Below, piece after piece: positions 42,048 to 50,170 of a stretch of 64,000 nt of DNA. The stretch comes from Sphingomonas echinoides (GTDB lineage: Bacteria > Pseudomonadota > Alphaproteobacteria > Sphingomonadales > Sphingomonadaceae), in NCBI RefSeq assembly GCF_029623395.1, contig NZ_JAPYKK010000013.1:44463-108462 (forward strand). The letters run 5' to 3'. The notes under the pieces were generated by a model. It worked only from the letters and a program-made list of their open reading frames with translations, was not told the DNA's origin and made no database searches. Every line of letters starts with the position of its first letter. Position 1 is the first letter of the stretch. Made by a program: the position numbers and the translations under genes.

Positions 42048-42620
42048 TCACAGCCCCGTACGTTTTGGCAGCTTGATCCCGGGGTAGTCCCTTGATCGGC
42101 GAACTTCTTTGCGCGCGAGCGACATGCTCAGGTCTGCCGCGCCCTTGGGCGTCATTGACGCGAGGATCATTGCGGTGGACCGATCGCGCATGCGCTGCGC
42201 GACCTTCATCTGCACGTCCATGTCGAGCTGTTCGAACACCATTGCGGCCTTGGCTGGCTTCATCGCCTGATAGATCTTGGCGAGATTATCATATTGCGCC
42301 CCTTCTACGGGTGCCCCGCCAGCGGTACCGGTGGCCCCGGCCGCGCCGGCGGGGGGGACGATATCGGCGGCCTGCTGTCGTGCGCGCAGATCGCTCTTGA
42401 TCCGTTCCTCGGTGGCGCGAGCGGCCTGTTCGCGCAAGACCAGCGCCCGGTTGCGCAGGGTCGTCGATTGGTCCCGTGTCGCCATATCCTGCTTGATCGC
42501 CGTGCCCAGCCGAGTGGGCGGCGCTTCGGGCGTCGGGGAGGCCACGCCTACGGCATGGGTCACGGTCGAGATCGCCGCCGCGGCAGCGGTCAGCATCAGC
42601 AACGAAGGGCGGCTGATCAT
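42048..42620 (-). CDS. motE: MotE-like motility protein (MgtE-N-like domain)
   Basis: The 190-residue protein has a signal peptide (SLLMLTAAAAAISTVTHA), a coiled coil (STTLRNRALVLREQAARATEERIKSDLRARQQ) and a C-terminal domain (YDNLAKIYQAMKPAKAAMVFEQLDMDVQMKVAQRMRDRSTAMILASMTPKGAADLS) that matches MotE and the FliG/MgtE-N type helical fold. In rhizobia MotE is a periplasmic chaperone for MotC. It is the last gene of fliL-fliM-x-motE with a 4-nt overlap. Confidence 0.75.
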   Translation of the reverse strand: MISRPSLLMLTAAAAAISTVTHAVGVASPTPEAPPTRLGTAIKQDMATRDQSTTLRNRALVLREQAARATEERIKSDLRARQQAADIVPPAGAAGATGTAGGAPVEGAQYDNLAKIYQAMKPAKAAMVFEQLDMDVQMKVAQRMRDRSTAMILASMTPKGAADLSMSLARKEVRRSRDYPGIKLPKRTGL

Positions 42621-43216
42621 GCCGCCGTCTCCGCGACGGCCTGGGCTGGAGCGTTTGTCTGCACGGGCACTTCTGTTTCCAGCTGCGCGGTCTGCGTCGG
42701 TTCCACCTTGGTGACCTGAACCTTGGCGGTCAGCGCCTTGGACCTGGAAAGCTTAGCCGCCCCTGTTTTGGACGCCTCTGTCTTCGACGCCTCTGTTTTC
42801 GACACCCCCGCCTTGGACACCCCTGCCTTGGCCGGTGCTGTCTTGGCCGGTGCTGTCTTGGCCGGTGCCGGCTTGGCCGATACCGCCTTGGACTGGGCCG
42901 AGGCGCTTTTCGCGACTGCCTCGACGATCCGTTCGGCCACGGCATCGCCGATGCCCGCCATGACCGTCAGCTCCTCACGCATCGCGGTGCCGGTGGCGAT
43001 GACGCGGGCGTTGGCGGCGCAGTCGGTGCGCAGGATCTCGCGAAGATCGGCCAGCACGACGCGCGCGCGCGCGGTCGAGGCGTCGAGCGCCGCGACCATT
43101 GCGGCGAACTCGTCGCCCTTCACTGCACGCAGGCAGCGCATCATGCGAACACTCTGGACGAGAACCGCGATACAGAAGAGCATCGTGATGATGTTGCTTA
43201 AAGTGGCGAAGCTCAT
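42617..43216 (-). CDS. Membrane-anchored protein with repeat tail, flagellar locus (DUF6468-like)
   Basis: The 199-residue product has one N-terminal membrane helix (IITMLFCIAVLVQSVRMM), a conserved-looking cytoplasmic segment (LDASTARARVVLADLREILRTD, GDAVAERIVEAVAK) and a low-complexity Lys/Ala/Pro/Thr tail (KTAPAKTAPAKAGVSKAGVSK). The layout and place between fliM and motE recall the uncharacterised alphaproteobacterial DUF6468 family; this name is from memory and not checked. It overlaps both neighbours by 4 nt. The tail is encoded by tandem 15-bp repeats. Confidence 0.6.
   Translation of the reverse strand: MSFATLSNIITMLFCIAVLVQSVRMMRCLRAVKGDEFAAMVAALDASTARARVVLADLREILRTDCAANARVIATGTAMREELTVMAGIGDAVAERIVEAVAKSASAQSKAVSAKPAPAKTAPAKTAPAKAGVSKAGVSKTEASKTEASKTGAAKLSRSKALTAKVQVTKVEPTQTAQLETEVPVQTNAPAQAVAETAA
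42771..42875. repeat. Seven tandem 15-bp repeats inside the fliM-motE intervening gene
   Basis: Units such as GACGCCTCTGTCTTC, GACACCCCTGCCTTG and GCCGGTGCTGTCTTG (one exactly doubled at 42831-42860) encode the five-residue repeats of the Lys/Ala-rich tail. Copy number could change in frame. Confidence 0.75.
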
Positions 43217-44223
43217 CGCTTGATGTCCTTGAAAATGTCGGCGACCATCCGGACGGCGATATTGTTGCAGCGTTGCCCGATCTGCGCGCGGCCGAGCGTC
43301 ACGCCGCCGCATTGGATTTCGAGGGCATCGTCGGGGGAGGCGTGCAGTCCGATCGTCTGACCGACCGCAAAGTCGCGGATTTCCTCAAGCCGCAGGGTCC
43401 GCTCGCCGAGCACGACATCGATCGAGACGTCGGTCTTGCGGAGTTCCGCCGCCATATGCGCTTCCCAGATGTTTCCGCGCCCGACCTTCTGGCCCATGAA
43501 GCGCTGGAGCAGCTTCTCGCGGACAGGTTCCATCGTGGCATACGGCAGCAGGATGCTGAACTTGCCGCCGCGCCCTTCCATGTCGACGCGGAAGGTGGCG
43601 ACCGCGGCGATGTTGGTCGGGCCGGCGATCGCGGCGAAGCGCGGGCTCGTCTCGATCCGTTCGAGCACCATGGAAATCGGCGCGATCGGTTCGAACGCAG
43701 TTGCCAGGTCCGCCAGGGCCAGCTCGAGCATCTTGGACACCAGCGTCGTTTCGATCGTGGTGAACGCCCGCCCCTCGATCCGCATCGGCGCCCCGCCGCG
43801 ACGCCCGCCGAGCAGCGCATCCACCACGGCGTAGATCAAGCTCGATTCCACGGTGATGACACCGTAATTATCCCATTCGGGCACGTTGAACACGCCGATC
43901 ATCGCGGGCATCGCCAACCGACCCATGAATTCGCCGAAGCGGATCGAGGTCAACTCGTCGAGGCTGACGTCGATCGCATCGGACGTCAGGTTGCGCATGC
44001 TGCTCGCAAAGGTGCGGACCATGTGTTCGCACGCGACTTCCAGCATGGGGAGCCGCTCGTGGCTGATCACGTTGGATTCAATAACGGCCTTCAGACCGCT
44101 TTTCTTCGCAACCGGCGCGCTGCCGCCGAACAGGGCATCGATCCCGGCCTGATCGAACGCATCGCCGTCCCCGGCGAGCATCGTCGGGACCGGGATGTCC
44201 AGATCCATGAAATCGTCGCTCAT
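43213..44223 (-). CDS. fliM: FliM flagellar switch protein
   Basis: FliM is the C-ring protein that receives CheY-P. The 336-residue product has the conserved middle domain (MLEVACEHMVRTFASSMRNLTSDAIDVSLDELTSIRFGEFMGRL; NWDNYG-type segment EWDNYGVITVESSLIYAVVDALLGGRRG) and a C-terminal SpoA part (ELRKTDVSIDVVLGERTLRLEEIRDFAVGQTIGL). It lies second in fliL-fliM-x-motE, overlapping both neighbours by 4 nt. Confidence 0.95.
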   Translation of the reverse strand: MSDDFMDLDIPVPTMLAGDGDAFDQAGIDALFGGSAPVAKKSGLKAVIESNVISHERLPMLEVACEHMVRTFASSMRNLTSDAIDVSLDELTSIRFGEFMGRLAMPAMIGVFNVPEWDNYGVITVESSLIYAVVDALLGGRRGGAPMRIEGRAFTTIETTLVSKMLELALADLATAFEPIAPISMVLERIETSPRFAAIAGPTNIAAVATFRVDMEGRGGKFSILLPYATMEPVREKLLQRFMGQKVGRGNIWEAHMAAELRKTDVSIDVVLGERTLRLEEIRDFAVGQTIGLHASPDDALEIQCGGVTLGRAQIGQRCNNIAVRMVADIFKDIKR

Positions 44224-44732
44224 TGCTGGACCAGGTCCTGGATGAGGATATCCTTGAGCTTCCCTGGCCCCAGCGCGGCGGTGGCGCGAACCAGCATTTC
44301 TTCCTTGATACGGAACACCGCAGCCGACCCGGCGAGGTCTTCCGGTCGCAATTCGCGCAGGAAGGGCTGGAACGCATCGACGATCAGCGGCAGCTTGGCT
44401 TTGATCTCTTCCCCCTTGCTTTCCGAAACCGGCACCAGCGTGAAACGGATCTTGAGGAACCGCGCGGCACCGTCCGCGCCCCGCAGGTTCACCACCATCG
44501 CGGGCGCATCGATATAGGTCACTTCGGCCCCGTCATGGGCTTCGGCGACCGGCTCGCCAGGCGCGGCGGCGCTTCTCGTCATCAAATACAGCGTGCCCCC
44601 GCCGCCGACCACGAGCAGCAGAATGACCGCTGCCGCGATGATCATCAGCCGCTTGCTGAAGCGCGGACGCTTGGCGGGCGGGACCACGACATCGGCGTCG
44701 ATGATCTCACTCGAAGGCTCAGATGAGGACAA
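44220..44732 (-). CDS. fliL: FliL stator-associated protein
   Basis: The 170-residue protein has a cytoplasmic N-terminus, one membrane helix (LMIIAAAVILLLVVGGGGTLYL) and the FliL periplasmic domain (PAMVVNLRGADGAARFLKIRFTLVPVSESKGEEIKAKLPLIVDAF; RIKEEMLVRATAAL). It is the clear family member of the locus. It leads the leftward operon, with a TCCTATAT box 73 bp upstream in the gap shared with flgF. Confidence 0.92.
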   Translation of the reverse strand: MSSSEPSSEIIDADVVVPPAKRPRFSKRLMIIAAAVILLLVVGGGGTLYLMTRSAAAPGEPVAEAHDGAEVTYIDAPAMVVNLRGADGAARFLKIRFTLVPVSESKGEEIKAKLPLIVDAFQPFLRELRPEDLAGSAAVFRIKEEMLVRATAALGPGKLKDILIQDLVQQ

Positions 44733-44804
44733 CGGCGCGCCTTTCGTTTCGGGCGGGATCGGGAGAAACCGTCAACCACACGCCCTTCGGACAATTCCAT
44801 TCTA

Positions 44805-44812
44805 ATATAGGA
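44805..44812 (-). promoter_or_regulatory. TCCTATAT box between fliL and flgF
   Basis: Leftward CTTATCCTATATTAG, 73 bp before fliL and 63 bp before the rightward flgF. The near-symmetry of the core leaves the direction open. Confidence 0.4.
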
Positions 44813-44874
44813 TAAGTGCGCGGCAATTTCTGCCTAGTGCGATCCGAACGACGATTTATCTGGAGTGCGCAGGA

Positions 44875-45618
44875 ATGGATGTCTCCTCCTATGTTTTGCT
44901 GAGCCACGAGCAGGCGCTGCAGCGCCGTCTGGACGTGACCGCCAACAACATGGCCAACAGCAGCACGGTCGGGTTCAAGCGCGAGCAACCGGTCTTCCAC
45001 GAATATGTCCAGAAGGGCGGCGACACGCACATCCCCGAAGCGGACACCACGTCCTTCGTGCTCGATTATGGCGCGATCCATGACACCGCGATGGGAGCGT
45101 TCCAGCCGACCGGCAACGCACTCGACCTGATGATCGACGGCGCGGGCTATTTTGGCGTGGAAGCCCCCGACGGCGGCACCGCTTTCACGCGCGCAGGCTT
45201 CGTCAAGGTGCTGGCCTCCGGCGATTTGGCCACCGCCGGGGGGCAGCGGCTGCTCGACGCGAACGGCCAGCCGATCAACGTCCCGCCCGATCAACAGGCG
45301 ACGCTCAGCATCGGCAAGGACGGTTCGGTGATGAGCGGCGCGGCCGTGCTTGGCCGGATCGGCGTGACGGTCTTCGCCGACGAAGCCACGGTGTCACCGC
45401 GCGGCGATGGCCTGATGGCCGGCACGAACGGCCGGGTCCTTTCGGCTGCCGAGACCAAGCTGACCGCAGGCGGCGTCGAAGGCTCCAACGTCCAGTCGAT
45501 CGTCGAGACGACTGCAATGGTCGAGGTCCTACGCTCCTACCAGTCGAGCCAGCGCCTCTCGCAAGCGATGGACGACATGCACAAGAACGCGATCGACCGG
45601 CTCGGACGCTTCACCTGA
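44875..45618 (+). CDS. flgF: FlgF proximal/distal rod protein
   Basis: The 247-residue protein has the rod family N-terminus (MDVSSYVLLSHEQALQRRLDVTANNMANSSTVGFKREQPVF) and C-terminus (ETTAMVEVLRSYQSSQRLSQAMDDMHKNAIDRLGRF). It is encoded before flgG, the standard flgF-flgG-flgA-flgH order. Confidence 0.95.
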   Translation: MDVSSYVLLSHEQALQRRLDVTANNMANSSTVGFKREQPVFHEYVQKGGDTHIPEADTTSFVLDYGAIHDTAMGAFQPTGNALDLMIDGAGYFGVEAPDGGTAFTRAGFVKVLASGDLATAGGQRLLDANGQPINVPPDQQATLSIGKDGSVMSGAAVLGRIGVTVFADEATVSPRGDGLMAGTNGRVLSAAETKLTAGGVEGSNVQSIVETTAMVEVLRSYQSSQRLSQAMDDMHKNAIDRLGRFT

Positions 45619-45655
45619 TTGCGGCTTCCGCACTTCCTCTCCTGAAAGGTTTTCC

Positions 45656-46438
45656 ATGCGTTCTCTCTCGATCGCCTCCACCGGCATGTTGGCCCAGCAG
45701 ACCAACGTCGACGTCATCTCGAACAACATCGCCAACATGAGCACGACCGCCTTCAAGCGGCAGCGCGCGGAATTCCAGGACTTGCTGTATCAGCAGGTGT
45801 CCCGCGCCGGCGCCGCCTCCGGCAGCGATTCCAAATTGCCGACCGGGATCCAGATCGGCGCCGGCGTGAAAACCGGCGGGATCTATCGCATCGCCGAGCA
45901 AGGGGCGTTGGCGAAGACCGATAACCCGTATGATCTCGCAATCCAGGGAAAGGGGTTTTTCCAGATCACCATGCCCAGCGGGGAAACGGGCTATACCCGT
46001 GACGGTTCGTTCCAGCTTTCGGACCAGGGTGAACTCGTCACGGCGGATGGCTTTCCGGTCCAGCCCGGCATCACGGTTCCGCAGGGCGCGCTTGCGGTAA
46101 CGGTGTCGAAGACGGGGGAAGTCCAGGTCACGCTATCGGGTACGCCGACGCCCCAGACGATCGGCCAGCTTCAGCTGGCGACGTTCGTCAACGAGGCCGG
46201 GCTCGAGGCCCTGGGTGGCAACAATTTCCTTGAAACCGCCGCCTCAGGGCAAGCGACGGTCGCGTCCGCCGGAGAGCCCGGTTTCGGAATGCTCACCCAG
46301 GGGTTTGTCGAACAGTCGAACGTCAATCCGGTCAGCGAGATCACCGCGCTGATCACCGCGCAGCGCGCGTACGAGATGAACAGCCGGGTGGTGAAGACCG
46401 CAGACGAGATGCTCGCCACCACCAGCCAGTTGCGCTGA
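45656..46438 (+). CDS. flgG: FlgG distal rod protein
   Basis: A 260-residue distal rod subunit with LSIASTGMLAQQTNVDVISNNIANMSTTAFKRQRAEFQDLLYQ at the start, the central GKGFFQITMPSGETGYTRDGSF motif and NVNPVSEITALITAQRAYEMNSRVVKTADEMLATTSQLR at the end. It starts 37 bp after flgF and is followed after 1 bp by flgA. Confidence 0.97.
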   Translation: MRSLSIASTGMLAQQTNVDVISNNIANMSTTAFKRQRAEFQDLLYQQVSRAGAASGSDSKLPTGIQIGAGVKTGGIYRIAEQGALAKTDNPYDLAIQGKGFFQITMPSGETGYTRDGSFQLSDQGELVTADGFPVQPGITVPQGALAVTVSKTGEVQVTLSGTPTPQTIGQLQLATFVNEAGLEALGGNNFLETAASGQATVASAGEPGFGMLTQGFVEQSNVNPVSEITALITAQRAYEMNSRVVKTADEMLATTSQLR

Positions 46439-46439
46439 A

Positions 46440-46913
46440 ATGCGCTTGCCGCATGCGCTCGTGCTGGGATCGGTTCTCGTCGTTGGTTCGGCGCAGCTCC
46501 ACGCCCAGACCGGGATGACGCCGCCCGCCCCGCTCGTGGTGGTTCCTGTGCTCGACCGCGCCATCGCCAAGGGCGATGTGCTCGGCGCGAGCGATTTCAC
46601 CACCCGCGAAGTGCCCGCCGCGCAAGCGCGCGCGGTGGCGCTGGTCAAGGATGTGGCGGGGATGGAGGCGTCGCGCGCGCTTTCCGCTGGCGCGATCGTG
46701 CGAAGCTCGGACGTGATCCGGGTCCAGCTGGTCCGCCGCGGCGAGCCCGTCACGATCGCGCTGCGCGACGGCGGCCTGTCGATTACCGCGCAGGGGCGCG
46801 CGCTGGCGAGCGGTGCCGCGGGTGATTTCATCCGCGTCGTCAGCCTGTCGACCAATCAGACGCTGGACGGCGTCGTCGAGGCGACCGGCACGGTCCGCAT
46901 TTCGGCGCGCTAA
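46440..46913 (+). CDS. flgA: FlgA P-ring assembly chaperone
   Basis: The 157-residue precursor has a signal peptide (LPHALVLGSVLVVGSAQLHAQ) and a compact SAF-type domain (VPVLDRAIAKGDVLGASDFTTREVPA; LVRRGEPVTIALRDGGLSITAQGRALASGAAGDFIRV). It acts in the periplasm to help FlgI form the P ring. Length is short compared with enteric FlgA (about 220), a common form in alphaproteobacteria. Confidence 0.9.
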   Translation: MRLPHALVLGSVLVVGSAQLHAQTGMTPPAPLVVVPVLDRAIAKGDVLGASDFTTREVPAAQARAVALVKDVAGMEASRALSAGAIVRSSDVIRVQLVRRGEPVTIALRDGGLSITAQGRALASGAAGDFIRVVSLSTNQTLDGVVEATGTVRISAR

Positions 46914-46930
46914 CCCTGTTTCAAGGAACG

Positions 46931-47698
46931 ATGATGAAGAAGATGGTCGTGTTGGTCGCCTTGGCGGCCGCGTTGTCCGGTTGTGGTGCGGTGGGCCATC
47001 TCAAGGCGGTCGGCAAGGCGCCAAAACTGACGGCGATGGACGAGAGCCCCAATCCCGCGGTCGAAGCGTCGCTGGGTCTTCAGGGTGCCGCCAATCGTGC
47101 CGGCGGACCGTCGTCGGCCCCGGTGATCGCGCCGCCGCCCAGCGCTTCGCTGTTCCGGACCGGCGGGGGGGCGTTCTTCCATGACCAGCGCGCCGGGCGG
47201 GTCGGGGATATCCTGACGGTGTTGATCAACATCGCGGACAAGGCTGCGGTCGACAACAGCACGACACGCTCGCGCGGAGGGTCCGAGAAAGCGGGGGTCA
47301 GTGCGCTGCTTGGGCTGCAGACACCGCTGGCATCGGTCCTGCCCGGCGCGGTCGACCCGTCCAAGCTGGTGGACACCAGCTCCACCTCCGCGTCCAACGG
47401 CGCCGGCAAGACCAGCCGCAGCGAGACGATCAACATGACGATCGCGGCAACGGTGGTGGGAGTAATGCCCAACGGCAATCTGCTGATCCGTGGCAAACAG
47501 GAAGTCCGCGTCAATTTCGAACTGCGGGAGCTGGTCGTCTCGGGAATCGTTCGCCCCGAAGACATCGCGCGCGACAACAGCATCCACCATACGCAGATCG
47601 CGGAAGCGCGCATCAGCTATGGCGGCCGCGGGCAACTGACCGACGCACAGCAGGCGCGCTGGGGACAGCAGATTTACGACGCGCTGTTTCCGTTCTGA
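46931..47698 (+). CDS. flgH: FlgH L-ring lipoprotein
   Basis: The 255-residue precursor has a lipoprotein signal (MVVLVALAAALSGC; lipobox LSGC) and family motifs (FFHDQRAGRVGDILTVLINIADKA; GNLLIRGKQEVRVNFELRELVVSGIVRPEDI; ARISYGGRGQLTDAQQARWGQQIYDALFPF). It forms the outer-membrane L ring. It ends the flgF-flgG-flgA-flgH block; flagellin follows after 182 bp. Confidence 0.96.
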   Translation: MMKKMVVLVALAAALSGCGAVGHLKAVGKAPKLTAMDESPNPAVEASLGLQGAANRAGGPSSAPVIAPPPSASLFRTGGGAFFHDQRAGRVGDILTVLINIADKAAVDNSTTRSRGGSEKAGVSALLGLQTPLASVLPGAVDPSKLVDTSSTSASNGAGKTSRSETINMTIAATVVGVMPNGNLLIRGKQEVRVNFELRELVVSGIVRPEDIARDNSIHHTQIAEARISYGGRGQLTDAQQARWGQQIYDALFPF

Positions 47699-47880
47699 CC
47701 GGCCACCGTGCGGATCGTGGCTAACGCCGTCTTAACGCTAAATAAACCAGCCACTCAATTTTGATTGTCCAATATTTCTTTCCACAATGAGAGGCGAGCC
47801 AAGATAGTTTTTGGTTTGTCGCGGGCCAGCGCTTCTGGTCCAGGCTGCAGAAGCGGCCTTCTATCCAAGAAGGAATGATC
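47699..47880 (+). promoter_or_regulatory. Flagellin promoter and long leader region
   Basis: This 182-bp gap has an AT-rich patch (TAACGCTAAATAAACC at about 47731; CAATATTTCTTT near 47770) and no gene. I see no TCCTATAA box and no convincing sigma-28 or sigma-54 promoter. The long leader before the flagellin start could be the target of FlbT (encoded at 33653-34057), which in Caulobacter binds the flagellin leader. Confidence 0.4.
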
Positions 47881-48735
47881 ATGGGCTTTTCGGTCAACAC
47901 CAATACCGGCGCGATGGCAGCTCTCCAGAGCCTGACGTCGACGACCAAGGCGCTCAGCACCACGTCGAACCGTATCACCACCGGCCTTAACGTGGCATCG
48001 ACCAAGGACGACTCGGCAGCGTACACCACTGCGCAGAGCCTCCGCAGCGATCTGGGTGGCCTGCAGTCGGTCTCGTCGTCCTTGTCGCGCGCCAAGAGCG
48101 TGACGGACGTCGCGGTTGCCGGTGCGGAGCAGATCTCGGACGTCGTCAACCAGATGAAGGCGAAAGCCTATCAGGCGGCTGACACCGGGATCGATCAGCC
48201 GGCACGTGACCAGATCAACAAGGACTTTACCGCCCTTCGCGATCAGATCACGACCGTCGTCAATGCATCCAGCTTCAACGGGACCAACCTGTTGAAGGCA
48301 AGCGGCGGGGCCGTTTCGGCGCTCCAGTCGCTGCAGGACAGTGACGGCGCGACGACCGGCTGGCAGGCTGACACGTTGTCGGTCGCCAACCAGGGTCTCG
48401 ACCTCGGTGGTACGGTCGTCACGGTCGCAGCGAGCGGCAACATCAGCACGGCTGCTGCGGCAGCCACGATGGTCGATACGCTCACAACGACCCAGACCAA
48501 CCTCGCCACGTCGCTCAGCAACCTCGGCTCGGCTTCGCGTAAGATCGATGCGCAGTCGACCTTCACGAGCAAGCTGTCGGACTCGATCGACGCAGGTATC
48601 GGCAATCTTGTCGATGCCGATCTGGCGAAGGAGTCGGCGAAACTTCAGGCCCTTCAGGTCAAGCAGCAGCTTGGCGTGCAGGCTCTGTCGATCGCCAACC
48701 AGGCACCGCAGACGATCACGTCGCTGTTCCGTTAA
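47881..48735 (+). CDS. fliC: Flagellin
   Basis: The 284-residue filament protein keeps the two conserved helical ends (GFSVNTNTGAMAALQSLTSTTKALSTTSNRITTGLNVASTKDDSAAYTTAQSLRSD; DLAKESAKLQALQVKQQLGVQALSIANQAPQTITSLFR) and has only a short variable middle, as in other alphaproteobacteria. The start at 47881 is preferred (AAGGA, 6-nt spacing) over 47875. It is the only flagellin gene in the window, and no fliD or fliS is nearby. A strong terminator follows. Confidence 0.96.
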   Translation: MGFSVNTNTGAMAALQSLTSTTKALSTTSNRITTGLNVASTKDDSAAYTTAQSLRSDLGGLQSVSSSLSRAKSVTDVAVAGAEQISDVVNQMKAKAYQAADTGIDQPARDQINKDFTALRDQITTVVNASSFNGTNLLKASGGAVSALQSLQDSDGATTGWQADTLSVANQGLDLGGTVVTVAASGNISTAAAAATMVDTLTTTQTNLATSLSNLGSASRKIDAQSTFTSKLSDSIDAGIGNLVDADLAKESAKLQALQVKQQLGVQALSIANQAPQTITSLFR

Positions 48736-48777
48736 GGAGTGGCGACACCCCGGGTTCGCCCGGGGGGTCGAAGGAGA

Positions 48778-48809
48778 GGGCCGGGATGGTTTGCCATCCC
48801 GGCCCTTTT
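48778..48809 (+). terminator. Rho-independent terminator after flagellin
   Basis: GGGCCGGGATGG-TTTG-CCATCCCGGCCC followed by TTTT. It is preceded by a smaller CCCCGGG-TTCG-CCCGGGG hairpin starting near 48748. This is the clearest terminator in the flagellar region and marks its right edge. Confidence 0.88.
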
Positions 48810-48862
48810 CGTCACGACGCGGCGGCGCATCTCCGTAAAGCCGCTTCGTCTCTCTGGTATCT

Positions 48863-49282
48863 ATGAAGGAATCCGCGGTGTTTCCCAGAGTTCGCGAGAT
48901 CATCGACGCCTTCGGTGCACGCTTGCAGGTGAGTGTGGAAGCGCATCCGACAGGATCTCTGGTTGTCTTCAACCGGCCCGATCGGCCGCTCTATCCCAGC
49001 GCGATGCTCGATGGGTACGGCGTCGAAGTCCTGTGCGGCTATATCATGGCCGCCCGGCTCGCGCTCCCCAACGGACTTCCTGACGAAACCGTCGACGGCC
49101 CCTTTCCGGCACGCTTTGCCTTGGCGCGCGGCGATCAGGTCACCTTGGTGATGCAGCAGCCGAACGAGCACCGGGGCTTCGAAATCCCGGCACCGTTCTG
49201 GGATCGTCTCTATGCCGAACTGTGCGTTGTTATCGCACACTCACGCGAACTCAGCCGTCGTACCGCAAGACGTCTCCAGTAA
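48863..49282 (+). CDS. Small protein of unknown function after flagellin
   Basis: The 139-residue product is not recognised. It has mixed helix/strand character (VREIIDAFGARLQVSVEAHPTGSLVVF; GYGVEVLCGYIMAARLALP; LARGDQVTLVMQQP) and no signal peptide. A GTG at 48878 preceded by AAGGA may be the real start. It comes after the flagellin terminator, so it is probably transcribed separately. A flagellar role is possible only from position. Confidence 0.5.
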   Translation: MKESAVFPRVREIIDAFGARLQVSVEAHPTGSLVVFNRPDRPLYPSAMLDGYGVEVLCGYIMAARLALPNGLPDETVDGPFPARFALARGDQVTLVMQQPNEHRGFEIPAPFWDRLYAELCVVIAHSRELSRRTARRLQ

Positions 49283-49429
49283 CCGAACACATCTAATTTT
49301 TCATTCCTCTTCCTGATATTAGGGACATTCCCTCAGTATATTTAGCCAATATTATCCGTCTATTCCGACGCGATCAGGGCTATCGCGCGGCGATATCAGC
49401 CGCCCCTTGGCCCTTTCTGGGAGTTCTAC

Positions 49430-49855
49430 GTGATGTTCGAAGTGTCCAACGATAGCGCCGTAGACCCCAAGCTCGCAGGAGCGGGTCAGCAACCGGAATA
49501 TCGCATCAGCTTGACGTTATCCGTGCCGGATGCGGACGCGCTATGGGCTGCCGCGGCGGCGCGTCTGCTGGTTGCCCCGGGGATGACGCTCGACGACGTG
49601 GTCGACGTCATCGGCCCCCGCCAGGATCCCTCGGTCCTCGATTGCCTGACCGCCGTCGTCAGCCCGGACGCCATTCCAGGGTGCGTCCTCGACGATTTCT
49701 GGATCGATAGCCTCAAAGGCTGCCCACCGCGGCTGGACTCCGCCGTCACCCGTTCGGATTCCCATCCGGATGGGCACGCCTCGAGCAGCGACCAGCCGAT
49801 GCGACGCATGCTCGTCCCCCGCAAGCTTTACCCAACACTGCACGTTTCCCGGTAA
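49430..49855 (+). CDS. Hypothetical protein
   Basis: The 141-residue frame starts at GTG/ATG (49430/49433) after GGGAG. The first 90 residues (YRISLTLSVPDADALWAAAAARLLVAPGMTLDDVVDVIG; PGCVLDDFWIDSL) look like a folded acidic domain; the last 50 are charged and low in structure. No family is recognised. The 147 bp upstream are much more AT-rich than the rest of the region and contain TCCTGATATTAGGGA, a loose relative of the flagellar box. Confidence 0.45.
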   Translation: MMFEVSNDSAVDPKLAGAGQQPEYRISLTLSVPDADALWAAAAARLLVAPGMTLDDVVDVIGPRQDPSVLDCLTAVVSPDAIPGCVLDDFWIDSLKGCPPRLDSAVTRSDSHPDGHASSSDQPMRRMLVPRKLYPTLHVSR

Positions 49856-50170
49856 ATCGCGGCGCGCGGGCGCACGACCGCAACGGGCTATGCCGAAGTT
49901 TCGGCGGCCATCCTGACGACGGCATTGGACGACCGTGCGTGCTGCCGACGATACGGCGTCGTACGGGGCCACCTGCGCTCACTCGCCGCGCGAAACCGAC
50001 GTATCCAGAATTTGTCCGGAAACAGGGTGCCGCCTTTCAAGGAGGCGCCCTTTGCAGGCGTCATTAGCGGGTTCACGCGACACATCGACTTGCCCGCGTA
50101 CCGACGCAAGGGTCAGCCCGTCCGTCCTGGTCGATTTTCCGGATGTGTAATCGTCCGTGTGACGGAACGC
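49856..50170. other. Non-coding stretch before tRNA-Ser
   Basis: About 315 bp without a convincing gene. The only structure noticed is an imperfect hairpin at about 50024-50050 (AGGGTGCCGCCTT / AAGGAGGCGCCCT) followed by TTT; it could be a terminator for the rightward gene or for the leftward tRNA. Confidence 0.4.

Noticed and set aside
42771..42875. Regular 15-bp repeats considered as a CRISPR-like array
   Set aside because: The units are contiguous without spacers and code in frame for a repeat tail.
47813..47826. GG-N10-GC spacing upstream of flagellin, possible sigma-54 promoter
   Set aside because: Only the invariant dinucleotides fit; the rest of the -24/-12 consensus is absent, and such spacing is frequent by chance in GC-rich DNA.
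49430..49855. Candidate flaF gene near flagellin
   Set aside because: The product lacks the short helical FlaF pattern and is not adjacent to flbT; left as hypothetical.
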